A DNA stretch of 64,000 nucleotides. It comes from Aeribacillus composti. Lineage in GTDB: Bacteria > Bacillota > Bacilli > Bacillales > Aeribacillaceae. The stretch covers positions 62,001-126,000 of the forward strand of contig NZ_VISS01000007.1 of NCBI RefSeq assembly GCF_007827555.1, given 5' to 3'. Shown here piece by piece: positions 10,294 through 18,202 of the stretch. Position 1 is the first letter of the stretch. Each line of letters opens with the position of its first letter. The notes under the pieces are model-generated. The model did not search any database. It saw only the letters and a program-made list of their open reading frames with translations, and was not told the origin of the DNA. The translations under genes were made by a program, and so were the position numbers.

Positions 10294-10627
10294 AAAAAAA
10301 CCTCTCTTCGTCAACGGTTATACATTTATTATATTGAAGCCCTCAAAAAGCTTTCAAGCAAAACCACAAAAGAGAAGGGAAAAATAAGCCAATGCAAAGA
10401 ATAAAAAATAATGCGATGTATAGCGGTCAGAAAACCTAGGAAACAGGGGAAATAGTTGAAATCGATGAAGACAAAATAAACGAAAAGAAATAGCTTTATG
10501 ATTATATTTAAATGCAATAATGAAGCTCATAGGCTAAAAAATTCGCATTTATTAAAGCAACTTTTATACTATATTTACTTTTTTCTTACGGTCACCCCCT
10601 AAGACTACCCTAAGCATATAAAAAAGC
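10294..10627. other. Intergenic stretch without a recognisable gene
   Basis: This AT-rich DNA contains no open frame with a ribosome site or recognisable product. Short frames here do not resemble known proteins. Confidence 0.5.
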
Positions 10628-10658
10628 ATCCAATAGTCGCCTTTTTTCACTATTGGAT
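10628..10658 (-). terminator. Terminator after the small acidic protein gene
   Basis: ATCCAATAGT and ACTATTGGAT form a 10-bp stem around an 11-base loop, followed on the minus strand by GCTTTTTTATA. Confidence 0.8.
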
Positions 10659-10666
10659 ACTCTTTC

Positions 10667-10960
10667 TTAATCTTGAGATAGATAAAACAAATGATCTAAA
10701 TTTACATATGAAATATCGTATTCAGAATTTACTGCATGTAATATTTTTTGATAATCTTCCACCTTAAGATCTAGTGGTAGATTTTCAAACAATTCTCCAT
10801 TTACATGAAAATCCAGTATTAATGCACAAAAATCTTTACCATCAACTAAATCCATTGCAAACTCTCTAAAAATATCTGCATCTTCTTCATTTAACTGTTC
10901 ATCTGACAATACATAGATTTTTATTACATTTTGAAATTGTTGAATATCCTCTTCATTCAT
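10667..10960 (-). CDS. Small acidic protein of unknown function, possible orphan immunity protein
   Basis: I do not recognise this 97-residue protein. It is strongly acidic (runs such as NEEDIQQ and LNEEDADIF), has no signal peptide or membrane segment, and appears to be a small alpha/beta protein. It has its own terminator immediately downstream. The upstream DNA (11110-11440) contains scrambled coding sequence on the same strand. The order decayed gene then small acidic gene is how immunity genes follow polymorphic toxins in Bacillus, so an orphan immunity protein is possible. That is an inference from context only. The ATG at 10960 lies downstream of an AAGAAGACC-type purine stretch. Confidence 0.6.
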   Translation of the reverse strand: MNEEDIQQFQNVIKIYVLSDEQLNEEDADIFREFAMDLVDGKDFCALILDFHVNGELFENLPLDLKVEDYQKILHAVNSEYDISYVNLDHLFYLSQD

Positions 10961-11109
10961 GTATTTATAAAGGTCTTCTTAATCCCCGATAATAAGATAT
11001 CCCATAGACATACTGTTTTTAAATAATAAATAAATTTCTAAATCCCTAAGTCTAATTTGTCTTTTTTAAGATATATAATTTAATTGATTCTCCCTCTAAA
11101 TGTAGAGAT

Positions 11110-11440
11110 GTTTAATAATTATTTAAAGATTAAAAAATATTTTTCAATATTCGTTTTGTTTCAGCATATACATTGCAATACTCCTGAACTCCACTTATCA
11201 AAAAATGAATGATTCCAGCCACCTAAACTTAATCATCTCATCTGTAACATAAAGAGCTGTTAGGTCACCGAGCAATATCTTGGATCAATTCTCTTTAGCA
11301 TTAGTTTTAGCTTTATCTAATTCTTTTTGGTTCTTAACTGCATTCTTGAAAGTTTCCTTTTCTTGTACACATTTTTTGTATGCCTGATTTTATTTTATGA
11401 CTTGGATTATCTGTAACGATTATTTGCCGATAAATGTTCT
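11110..11440 (-). pseudogene. Decayed coding sequence, possibly a polymorphic toxin C-terminus
   Basis: Minus-strand frames here give protein-like pieces broken by stops and frame changes: CVQEKETFKNAVKNQKELDK (charged, helical), then LLGDLTALYVTDEMIKF, and a C-terminal piece EYCNVYAETKRILKNIF. No intact frame joins them. A decayed gene is the simplest reading. Its family cannot be named from these pieces; a toxin is suggested only by the small acidic gene that follows. Confidence 0.35.
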
Positions 11441-11446
11441 TGAGCT

Positions 11447-12334
11447 TTATTTTTGATTATTCTCCAAAAACGCCTCATATGCTAAACCGATTGCTCCGCA
11501 AAGTCCCGCATTATCCCCTAATCCGGGCGGAACAATATAATCTGCAATGTTTTCTAGCACCACTTCATGGCGAACATAACCGTTTAATAAAGCTTGAACA
11601 TTTTGATGTATAAGGGGGAACAATTGCTTTTGTTTGGCGACTCCGCCGCCAATTATTATTTTTTTAGGCGATAAAACGAGTATAAGATTGGCAATTCCTT
11701 GTGCAATATAGTACGCTTCCAACTCCCATACTTTCTCATTTTTTTCTAATTCTTGCCCCTTTTTTCCCCAGCGTTTTTCTATTGCTGGACCGGATGCCAT
11801 TCCTTCCAAACAATCTTTGTGATACGGACAATTGCCGGCAAACGAATCTTCAGGATGGCGCCGAACAAGCATATGCCCCATTTCCGGATGGATTAGCCCG
11901 TGTACTAGATGTCCTTCAGAGATGGCACCGACTCCGATCCCGGTACCGATCGTCATATAAATGCAGCTATTCAGACCTTTCGCAGCCCCCCATTTCATTT
12001 CCCCCAGCGCTGCTGCATTGACGTCGGTATCAAAGCCAATTGGAATAGGGAATTCTTTTTTTATCGCTCCGACAAGATTTATATTCGCCCACTGTAGCTT
12101 CGGAGTAGATGTTATGTATCCGAATGTTTCGCTTGTGCGATCTAAATCAATCGGACCGAATGAGCCAATTCCAAGCGCTTTAATATCTTTATCCCGAAAA
12201 AATTTGACGACTTGTTCAAGCACTTCATCAGGCGTTGTCGTCGGAAAAGAAGTCCGCTCGATGATATTTCCGTTTTCATCTCCAATTCCACAGACAAATT
12301 TTGTTCCGCCCGCTTCAATTGCACCTAAAAGCAT
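11447..12334 (-). CDS. ROK-family fructokinase (ScrK/GmuE-like)
   Basis: This 295-residue cytoplasmic sugar kinase phosphorylates a hexose, most likely fructose, using ATP. The N-terminus has the phosphate motif LGAIEAGGTKFVCG, followed by GIGSFGPIDLD near residue 60, the sugar-binding/catalytic region GFDTDVNAAALGE near 105 with the presumed catalytic Asp, the TIGTGIGVG loop near 129 and the ROK zinc signature HPEMGH...CPYHKDCLEGMASGPA near 152-180. The ATG at 12334 follows GGGAGG; the longer frame upstream lacks a ribosome site. It stands alone next to cadA, with no sugar transporter nearby. B. subtilis GmuE/YdhR is the closest remembered relative. Confidence 0.9.
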   Translation of the reverse strand: MLLGAIEAGGTKFVCGIGDENGNIIERTSFPTTTPDEVLEQVVKFFRDKDIKALGIGSFGPIDLDRTSETFGYITSTPKLQWANINLVGAIKKEFPIPIGFDTDVNAAALGEMKWGAAKGLNSCIYMTIGTGIGVGAISEGHLVHGLIHPEMGHMLVRRHPEDSFAGNCPYHKDCLEGMASGPAIEKRWGKKGQELEKNEKVWELEAYYIAQGIANLILVLSPKKIIIGGGVAKQKQLFPLIHQNVQALLNGYVRHEVVLENIADYIVPPGLGDNAGLCGAIGLAYEAFLENNQK

Positions 12335-12480
12335 GCACAATTCCTCCCATGATTTTGTCCATAATGTTATGTCCAATTTTTCATTAGCGGCAGGTTGTCA
12401 AATTAATAAGATTATAATAAATGTTATATGTTTATGGAAGAGAAATATTAAAAAATGCAAGAAAAAAAGGCGATCAGCCA

Positions 12481-14559
12481 TTAGCTGAAAGCCTCATTTA
12501 GAAGTTTTTTATTTCGTTCCCATAAAATCGTTAAACTAATGAGGGTCACTAAAACAGTCGCCCCCATATCCGACAGAATGGCTATCCAAAGCGTAAGCCA
12601 GCCTGGAATCGTCAGCAGCAGTGCAGCGGCTTTTAAACCTAGAGCAATCCCGATGTTTAACTTGATAATTCTGTTCACTTTTTTGGCGGTTGAAATAGCT
12701 TCAGGCAGCTTTCCTAAATGATCTTGCATTAAAACGATATCAGCCGTTTCAATTGCGCTGTCTGTTCCTTTTCCCATTGCAATGCCTAAATCAGCAGCTG
12801 CGAGCGCAGGCGCATCATTAATACCATCTCCGATCATTGCCGTTTTTCCTGAGAGAGACAGTTCTTTTACCTTTTCCACCTTTTCTTCCGGCAGAAGGTT
12901 TGCAAAATATTCACTTAAACCAACCTTTTTCGCCACTTTTTCAGCAGTTTTTTCGTGGTCTCCTGTCAACATGACAGTCCTCTTCACACCTGTTCGGTGA
13001 AGCATGCGGATCACCTGGCTGCTTTCCTGTCGAATTTCATCCGCTATACCGACCATACCGAGAACGTTTTTGTCATCTGAAGCCAAAACGATTGTTAGTC
13101 CTTCCTGTTTAAAGGCCTTTATGTCTTCCTTTACATTTTCGCTGAGCGAAAGATGTTGAATCGTTTTTTCATTGCCGACACGGTATTCCTTCCCGTCTAT
13201 CTCCGCTTTTATTCCCTCACCTGATGTTGCAACAACGGAGCGAGCCTCCAAAAGGGATACGTTTAACTCATCTATTTTTTTCATAATGGCTTTAGCGGTC
13301 GGATGAGTAGAGGATTTTTCAATTGATCCGATGATGCTCCAAAAAGAAGGATCATATTCTACAAACTTCTCTACATAAGGCTCCCCTTTTGTCAGTGTTC
13401 CTGTTTTATCAAAAGCTATTATTCCAATTTTCCCTAATTGCTCTAAATAAACCCCGCCTTTTACAAGAATGCCTTTGCGTGCATTTCTCGTGATTCCTGA
13501 AACGATAGCAATGGGAGAGGATAAAACTAATGCACATGGACAGCCGACAATTAACACTGCCAATCCTTGATATAAAGATGTTCTCCAATCAACTCCTAAG
13601 AAAAGCGGCGGAATAAAAATAACGACAAGAGAGATAAGCATGATCAAAGGAGTATAATATTTCGCAAACTTATTAATGAATTGCTCAGTCGGCGTTTTTG
13701 TTTCCTGCGCTTCTTCAACTAAATGCAAAATTTTCGCTAGAGACGATTCTTCGTAAGGCTTTGTTATCCGAACTTTCAAAATTCCTTCATTATTAATGCT
13801 TCCGCCAAACACTTCATCTTTTGCTTCCTTTTCAACAGGGAGAGATTCTCCAGTAATGGCCGCTTCATTAACTGAGCTTTTCCCTTCCACCACTATCCCA
13901 TCCGATGGAATTTTTTCACCGGCTTTGACAAGAACAATATCCCCTGCCTTGATGTCATGAATGGAAACTTTCTTTTCCTGGCCATTTATAACAATCGTAG
14001 CTTCATTCGGCGCAACTTCTAAAAGCGATTCGATAGAACGACGGGCCTTTTCCATTCCCAAGCCCTCTAAATATTCGTTCACTCCAAATAAAATGGCAAC
14101 AACAGCACCTTCCTTCCACTCTCCAATGCCAAAAGCCCCAATCAAAGCAATTGTCATAAGGGTGTCAATGTTAAATTTCAATCGAACGAGGTTTTTGGCC
14201 CCTTTCAAAAATGTTTTATATCCGCTGATCACCGTAGCAATTATATACATTGTAACAGCGGCGGATGGTGATAATGTTTTTTCGAACACAACAGCAGCTA
14301 TAAAAGCTAAAACCGAGAGCAAAACGAGCCACAATAAATAAGAATGTGTATCTTCATGTTTATTTTCTTCCTCAATATAGGCCCCATCCGATGCTAAAAT
14401 TTTTTTGACTTTAGCAATATTAATTTCTTCATTGACATACAGTTTGCTAGATTGAAAATTTAATTTTGCATTTTCCCCATATTCAAGCTTTTGGATTTCC
14501 TCTTCCAGATTCTTTGCGCAATTTGCACAAGACAATCCCTTTACCCGATACTGAATCAT
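12481..14559 (-). CDS. cadA: Cd2+/Zn2+/Pb2+-exporting P1B-type ATPase
   Basis: The 692-residue pump exports soft divalent metals from the cytoplasm at the cost of ATP. It begins with a heavy-metal-associated domain (GLSCANCAK, residues 8-16), then has membrane helices, the actuator motif TGESLPVEK, the transmembrane metal site CPC (IVGCPCAL), the phosphorylation site DKTGTLTKG, the HP motif STHPTAKA and the hinge GDGINDAPALA. The CPC motif and overall type place it in the PIB-2 (CadA/ZntA) group rather than the copper group. A perfect-arm palindrome at 14615-14634 lies upstream and is almost identical to that of the czrA gene 2.3 kb away, so CzrA probably represses both. Divergent padR-chrA adds chromate resistance. 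Confidence 0.95.
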   Translation of the reverse strand: MIQYRVKGLSCANCAKNLEEEIQKLEYGENAKLNFQSSKLYVNEEINIAKVKKILASDGAYIEEENKHEDTHSYLLWLVLLSVLAFIAAVVFEKTLSPSAAVTMYIIATVISGYKTFLKGAKNLVRLKFNIDTLMTIALIGAFGIGEWKEGAVVAILFGVNEYLEGLGMEKARRSIESLLEVAPNEATIVINGQEKKVSIHDIKAGDIVLVKAGEKIPSDGIVVEGKSSVNEAAITGESLPVEKEAKDEVFGGSINNEGILKVRITKPYEESSLAKILHLVEEAQETKTPTEQFINKFAKYYTPLIMLISLVVIFIPPLFLGVDWRTSLYQGLAVLIVGCPCALVLSSPIAIVSGITRNARKGILVKGGVYLEQLGKIGIIAFDKTGTLTKGEPYVEKFVEYDPSFWSIIGSIEKSSTHPTAKAIMKKIDELNVSLLEARSVVATSGEGIKAEIDGKEYRVGNEKTIQHLSLSENVKEDIKAFKQEGLTIVLASDDKNVLGMVGIADEIRQESSQVIRMLHRTGVKRTVMLTGDHEKTAEKVAKKVGLSEYFANLLPEEKVEKVKELSLSGKTAMIGDGINDAPALAAADLGIAMGKGTDSAIETADIVLMQDHLGKLPEAISTAKKVNRIIKLNIGIALGLKAAALLLTIPGWLTLWIAILSDMGATVLVTLISLTILWERNKKLLNEAFS

Positions 14560-14614
14560 TCTCTAATCCTCCAATGAAATAGAGTACACATTGCAGTATA
14601 CAGTATATGTGTTT

Positions 14615-14634
14615 ATATGAATAAGTGTTCATAT
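14615..14634. promoter_or_regulatory. ArsR/CzrA-type operator upstream of cadA
   Basis: ATATGAATAAGTGTTCATAT has seven-base perfect arms in the 20-bp layout of ArsR/SmtB operators. It matches the operator at 16900-16919 except near the centre. Confidence 0.75.
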
Positions 14635-14694
14635 TTTATATGTCCATTTTATGAAAAGGCAATTCAATTGTCAAATATTTTCGTAAATATAATT

Positions 14695-14747
14695 TTGACA
14701 TGTACATATGAATAACCTTACAATATTAATGTTATCGAAATTCGATA
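14695..14747 (+). promoter_or_regulatory. Promoter and palindromic operator of padR-chrA
   Basis: TTGACA (14695-14700) and TACAAT (14719-14724) are separated by 18 bases. Downstream, TATCGAAATTCGATA (14733-14747) is a perfect palindrome around one base, well placed for autorepression by the PadR protein encoded next. Confidence 0.65.
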
Positions 14748-14774
14748 TCGATTCTCAAAATGGGGTGTTGAAAA

Positions 14775-15095
14775 ATGGAAGATAAAGTGTTGCGCAAGCT
14801 TTTTCTCGGTTTTATACATATTCATATTTTACATCATGCAAGCGAACATCCTATATTCGGCTTGTGGATGCTTGAGGAACTGAAAAGTCATGGCTACAAC
14901 ATAAGTGCAGGGACTCTTTATCCGATTCTCCACGCAATGGAAAAGGACGGACTGTTGGAAAAAACAGAACAAAATGTAGAAGGAAAAATACGAAAATATT
15001 ATACAACTACACAGAAAGGGAAAGCCGTTCTGAAAGAAGCCCGGACGAAAGCGTACGAGCTTTTTAAAGAAATACATAATGAAGGTCGAGGATAA
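14775..15095 (+). CDS. PadR-family transcriptional regulator (chromate operon)
   Basis: This 106-residue winged-helix protein has the PadR arrangement: a helix-turn-helix around residues 28-60 (MLEELKSHGYNISAGTLYPILHAMEKDGLL), then the beta-wing (GKIRKYYTTTQKGKAVL) and a C-terminal dimer helix. It almost overlaps chrA, whose start is one base past its stop codon region, so the two are co-transcribed. PadR regulators paired with ChrA are common in Gram-positive bacteria and are thought to respond to chromate. A perfect palindrome 28 bases upstream of the start is the probable operator. Confidence 0.88.
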   Translation: MEDKVLRKLFLGFIHIHILHHASEHPIFGLWMLEELKSHGYNISAGTLYPILHAMEKDGLLEKTEQNVEGKIRKYYTTTQKGKAVLKEARTKAYELFKEIHNEGRG

Positions 15096-15096
15096 C

Positions 15097-16275
15097 ATGA
15101 AGGGATCAAAATGGAAAACGCTGTTCGAGATATTTGCCATTTCCACAAAGCTTGGATTGACCTCATTTGGGGGGCCAATCGCCCATTTAGGATATTTTCA
15201 TGAAGAATATATTCGGAGAAGAAAATGGTTGGATGAAAAGAGCTATGCAGATTTGGTTGCTTTATGCCATTTTTTACCCGGACCTGCCAGCAGCCAAGCC
15301 GGGATCGGCATCGGTCTCATGCGGGGAGGAATATTAGGCGGACTTTGCGCCTTTATCGGCTTTACGTTTCCGTCTGCAATCGCACTGATGATCTTTGCTC
15401 TTATTCTTAAAGAGTTACATATTGTCGATGCCGGCTGGATTCACGGCTTAAAGATTGTTGCTGCTGTTGTAGTCGCCCATGCTGTTATTGGAATGGCACA
15501 AAAACTAGCCCCTGACCGAGGGAGAAAAGCCATCGCATTAGGCGCGCTAGTCGTTACTTTATTATGGCAACATGCTTTTTCCCAAGTTGTCGTCATGTTG
15601 CTAGCAGCTTTTATTGGATTTTTATTATATACAAAAGTAGAAGAAGACACCCAGACTTCGTTTTCGTTGCAGGTGCCGATTTCAACACGATTTGCCGCAA
15701 GCTGTTTATTGTTATTTTTCGGGCTTCTCCTTTTCCTTCCTTTATTAAAAGCGTGGACTTCTTCTTACTGGATCGGCTTGTTCGACAGCTTTTACCGCTC
15801 TGGATCTCTCGTATTTGGGGGCGGACATGTGGTGCTCCCGCTGCTTGAACAGGAATTTGTTCCAACAGGAATGTTGACAGAAAAAGAATTTTTGGCAGGT
15901 TACGGAGCAGCACAGGCAGTTCCTGGTCCTTTGTTTACATTTGCTTCTTATATTGGAGCGGTCATGAATGGATGGGCTGGGGGATTCGTTGCAACTTGTG
16001 CCATCTTTCTTCCGGCAATTCTGCTCATTTTTGGTACATTACCGTTTTGGGGAAAGCTTCGAAGCAATTCAAAGATTAATGGTGCGTTAATGGGCATACA
16101 AGCTGCTGTCGTCGGAATTTTAATTGCCGCTTTTTATGATCCGATCTGGATAAGCTCCATTAATCGTCCGATTGATTTTGCTTTTGCTGCTATTTTATTC
16201 AGTATGCTCGCTTATTGGAGGATAGCTCCATGGATCATCGTCTTAACGGGCGCCATCGGCGGCTTGTTCTTGTAA
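15097..16275 (+). CDS. chrA: Chromate transporter
   Basis: ChrA exports chromate from the cytoplasm by a chemiosmotic mechanism. The 392-residue protein is the long, fused form with two homologous CHR domains: the first contains SFGGPIAHLGYFHEEYI and the FLPGPASSQAGIGIG loop (about residues 25-80), the second SLVFGGGHVVLPLLEQEF and AVPGPLFTFASYIGA (about 240-290). About ten to twelve hydrophobic segments are present. The ATG at 15097 is chosen because GAGG lies five bases before it; the in-frame ATG at 15079 lies inside padR. It forms an operon with the padR gene. Confidence 0.93.
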   Translation: MKGSKWKTLFEIFAISTKLGLTSFGGPIAHLGYFHEEYIRRRKWLDEKSYADLVALCHFLPGPASSQAGIGIGLMRGGILGGLCAFIGFTFPSAIALMIFALILKELHIVDAGWIHGLKIVAAVVVAHAVIGMAQKLAPDRGRKAIALGALVVTLLWQHAFSQVVVMLLAAFIGFLLYTKVEEDTQTSFSLQVPISTRFAASCLLLFFGLLLFLPLLKAWTSSYWIGLFDSFYRSGSLVFGGGHVVLPLLEQEFVPTGMLTEKEFLAGYGAAQAVPGPLFTFASYIGAVMNGWAGGFVATCAIFLPAILLIFGTLPFWGKLRSNSKINGALMGIQAAVVGILIAAFYDPIWISSINRPIDFAFAAILFSMLAYWRIAPWIIVLTGAIGGLFL

Positions 16276-16867
16276 AATTAGATCTGCTGACACAAAGGTC
16301 CTTCAGGTTTCATTTGATATGATCCCTCTTATGTAGACTGTAAAAAACATACTGTCTAACATAAGAAGGATTCCTTACGGATAAACTGGACAAAGTATGC
16401 CCTTTTCCGACATTTTTTGATCAGGCAGAAGCTTCTATTCATGCCCGATTTCACCCGTTCCTGTATGAAGGCTAGCCGACAGCGTGAATTAACCAAGTTA
16501 ACGTTTAGGCAAGGCTGTTCAAGAACGAGAGGTTATCTTCTGCTAGTCAATAATTAAATAAACATATTGAGATGCTCAATTTCCATGCTTGGCAGCTTCT
16601 CAAAAAGATAAATGAATCGACTTCTCAATGATTGCTCGCAAGTACTGAAATGTCTTTATACGATCAATTTAGAACATTCTCTCCAGCTGCAATCTACTTT
16701 GAACCAATCATCTTTTAAAAACTGCTTCAATTATCTCATTGCTAATGTCACTTTTAAAGAGCTCTTAGATTTCTTGGCCCACTGAAAATGCCTCAGAACT
16801 AGTTGACCGTATTTCCAATCTGAAAGGTTCCCTCCTCATTATGTACTGTTAAACAGATTTCCTAAAC
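16276..16867 (+). other. Non-coding stretch with decayed coding pieces
   Basis: An imperfect inverted repeat occurs at about 16329-16368. Plus-strand protein-like fragments follow: LDKVCPFPTFFDQAEASI near 16385, and a 57-residue frame at 16612-16785 (MNRLLNDCSQVLKCLY..., ending FKELLDFLAH). They are out of frame with each other. A decayed transposase or similar mobile gene is possible, but I cannot name the family. Confidence 0.35.
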
Positions 16868-16919
16868 TTGACAAAAAACAGAATGCAAAATACAATAAAA
16901 TATGAACATATGTTCATAT
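16868..16919 (+). promoter_or_regulatory. Promoter and operator of the czrA-czcD-czcO operon
   Basis: TTGACA (16868-16873) and TACAAT (16891-16896) are separated by 17 bases. A fully symmetric 20-bp palindrome, ATATGAACATATGTTCATAT (16900-16919), covers the transcription start. This is the classic position and form for an ArsR/SmtB repressor site. Confidence 0.85.
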
Positions 16920-16946
16920 ATAATAAAAAGAACGAGGGAATTATGA

Positions 16947-17255
16947 ATGAAGACGGAAGATCATTCTTTCTTAAAACCTGAAACAATTGAACATATATCG
17001 CAAATATTTAAGGTGTTAGCCGATCCTACACGAATTAAAATTCTTTATTTGTTATCACAAGAAGAGTGCAGCGTAAATCATATTGCCGAAGTGTTGGAAA
17101 TGTCTCAATCAGCAGTTTCCCATCAGCTTAGTATATTGCGAAATCTTAGACTTATTAAGTATCGCCGTGAAGGAAAAACACTGATTTACTCCTGTAATGA
17201 CGAACACGTTTTTTCATTATTAAAACAAGCCATTGATCATTCTGAACATCAGTAA
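16947..17255 (+). CDS. czrA: Zinc-responsive ArsR/SmtB repressor
   Basis: The 102-residue winged-helix repressor should dissociate from DNA when it binds Zn or Co. The recognition helix lies in SQSAVSHQLSILRNLRLI (about 53-70). The C-terminal helix carries a complete alpha-5 metal site: Asp85, His87, His98 and His101 in the pattern DxH-x10-HxxH, as in CzrA of B. subtilis and S. aureus. It lacks the alpha-3 cysteine motif of CadC and ArsR. The gene leads czcD and czcO with short gaps, and its promoter contains a perfect 20-bp palindrome. cadA, 2.3 kb away, carries a near-identical site. Confidence 0.92.
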   Translation: MKTEDHSFLKPETIEHISQIFKVLADPTRIKILYLLSQEECSVNHIAEVLEMSQSAVSHQLSILRNLRLIKYRREGKTLIYSCNDEHVFSLLKQAIDHSEHQ

Positions 17256-17269
17256 GGAGGCATTTGACC

Positions 17270-18181
17270 ATGAACAGCCATCACCACTCTCACGACCATC
17301 ACGACTTTAACAGGGAAAACAATAAAAAAGGACTTATAATTGCATTGCTCATTACTGTTGGAATTTTGCTGTTAGAGTTTTTCGGGGGGTTAATGACAAA
17401 CAGTCTGGCCCTTCTTTCTGACTCTGGACATATGCTTAGTGACGCCAGTTCGCTTGCTCTTAGCCTAATTGCTATATGGTTTGCGGCCAAACCAGCCTCC
17501 CCAAATAAAACGTATGGCTTTTATCGTTTTGAAATTTTAGCCGCTTTGTTTAATGGAGTTACCTTATTTGTTATCGCTGGATTTATCATTTGGGAAGCTG
17601 TTCAGCGTTTTTTCAATCCGCCGACTGTAGCAAGCGGCTCGATGATGTTGATTGCGTCTATTGGTCTTTTTGCTAATCTTTTAAGCGCCTGGGTGTTAAT
17701 GAGAAAAGGTGATGTGAAACATAATGTCAATGTTCGCAGCGCTTATCTTCACGTTATCGGCGATGCTTTAGGCTCTGTTGGAGCCATTGCTGCAGGACTC
17801 ATCATGTGGCTCTTTGGCTGGTATATAGCAGACCCTATTATTTCCATTTTAGTTGCTTTATTAATATTAAAAGGCGCTTGGGGAGTTATGAAGCATAGCA
17901 TACACATTTTGATGGAAGGAACGCCCGTTACCATTGATCAAAATGAAGTGAAGAAATCCTTAAAAAGCATCGAAGGTGTGAAGGATGTTCACGACCTGCA
18001 TATTTGGACGATTACATCAGGTTTGGATTCACTAAGCTGCCATATTTTAATTGAAGATCATCAAGACAGTCAAAAGGTGTTACAAGCTGCCATTCACATG
18101 ATTGAAGAAAAATTTAAGATTTTGCATACAACCATTCAAATTGAAACCTCTCAAATCCATCATGGAAAAATGAAAGTATAG
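17270..18181 (+). CDS. czcD: Cation diffusion facilitator, Zn/Co/Cd efflux
   Basis: This 303-residue CDF antiporter exports divalent metal in exchange for protons or potassium. A histidine-rich N-terminus (HHHSHDHHD) precedes six membrane helices. The membrane metal site is provided by HMLSD (in LSDSGHMLSDASSLALSLI, about residue 46) and HVIGD in helix V. The cytoplasmic C-terminal domain contains HDLHIWTITSG near residue 238. The ATG at 17270 is preferred because AAGGAGG lies nine bases upstream, while the TTG two codons earlier is too close. It is the second gene of the czrA operon. Confidence 0.94.
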   Translation: MNSHHHSHDHHDFNRENNKKGLIIALLITVGILLLEFFGGLMTNSLALLSDSGHMLSDASSLALSLIAIWFAAKPASPNKTYGFYRFEILAALFNGVTLFVIAGFIIWEAVQRFFNPPTVASGSMMLIASIGLFANLLSAWVLMRKGDVKHNVNVRSAYLHVIGDALGSVGAIAAGLIMWLFGWYIADPIISILVALLILKGAWGVMKHSIHILMEGTPVTIDQNEVKKSLKSIEGVKDVHDLHIWTITSGLDSLSCHILIEDHQDSQKVLQAAIHMIEEKFKILHTTIQIETSQIHHGKMKV

Positions 18182-18202
18182 CTTTTTTCGGAGTTGATTG
18201 AA

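Noticed and set aside
10329-10517. Minus-strand 62-residue hydrophobic frame
   Set aside because: No ribosome site and composition is just AT-rich DNA read as Phe/Ile/Leu.
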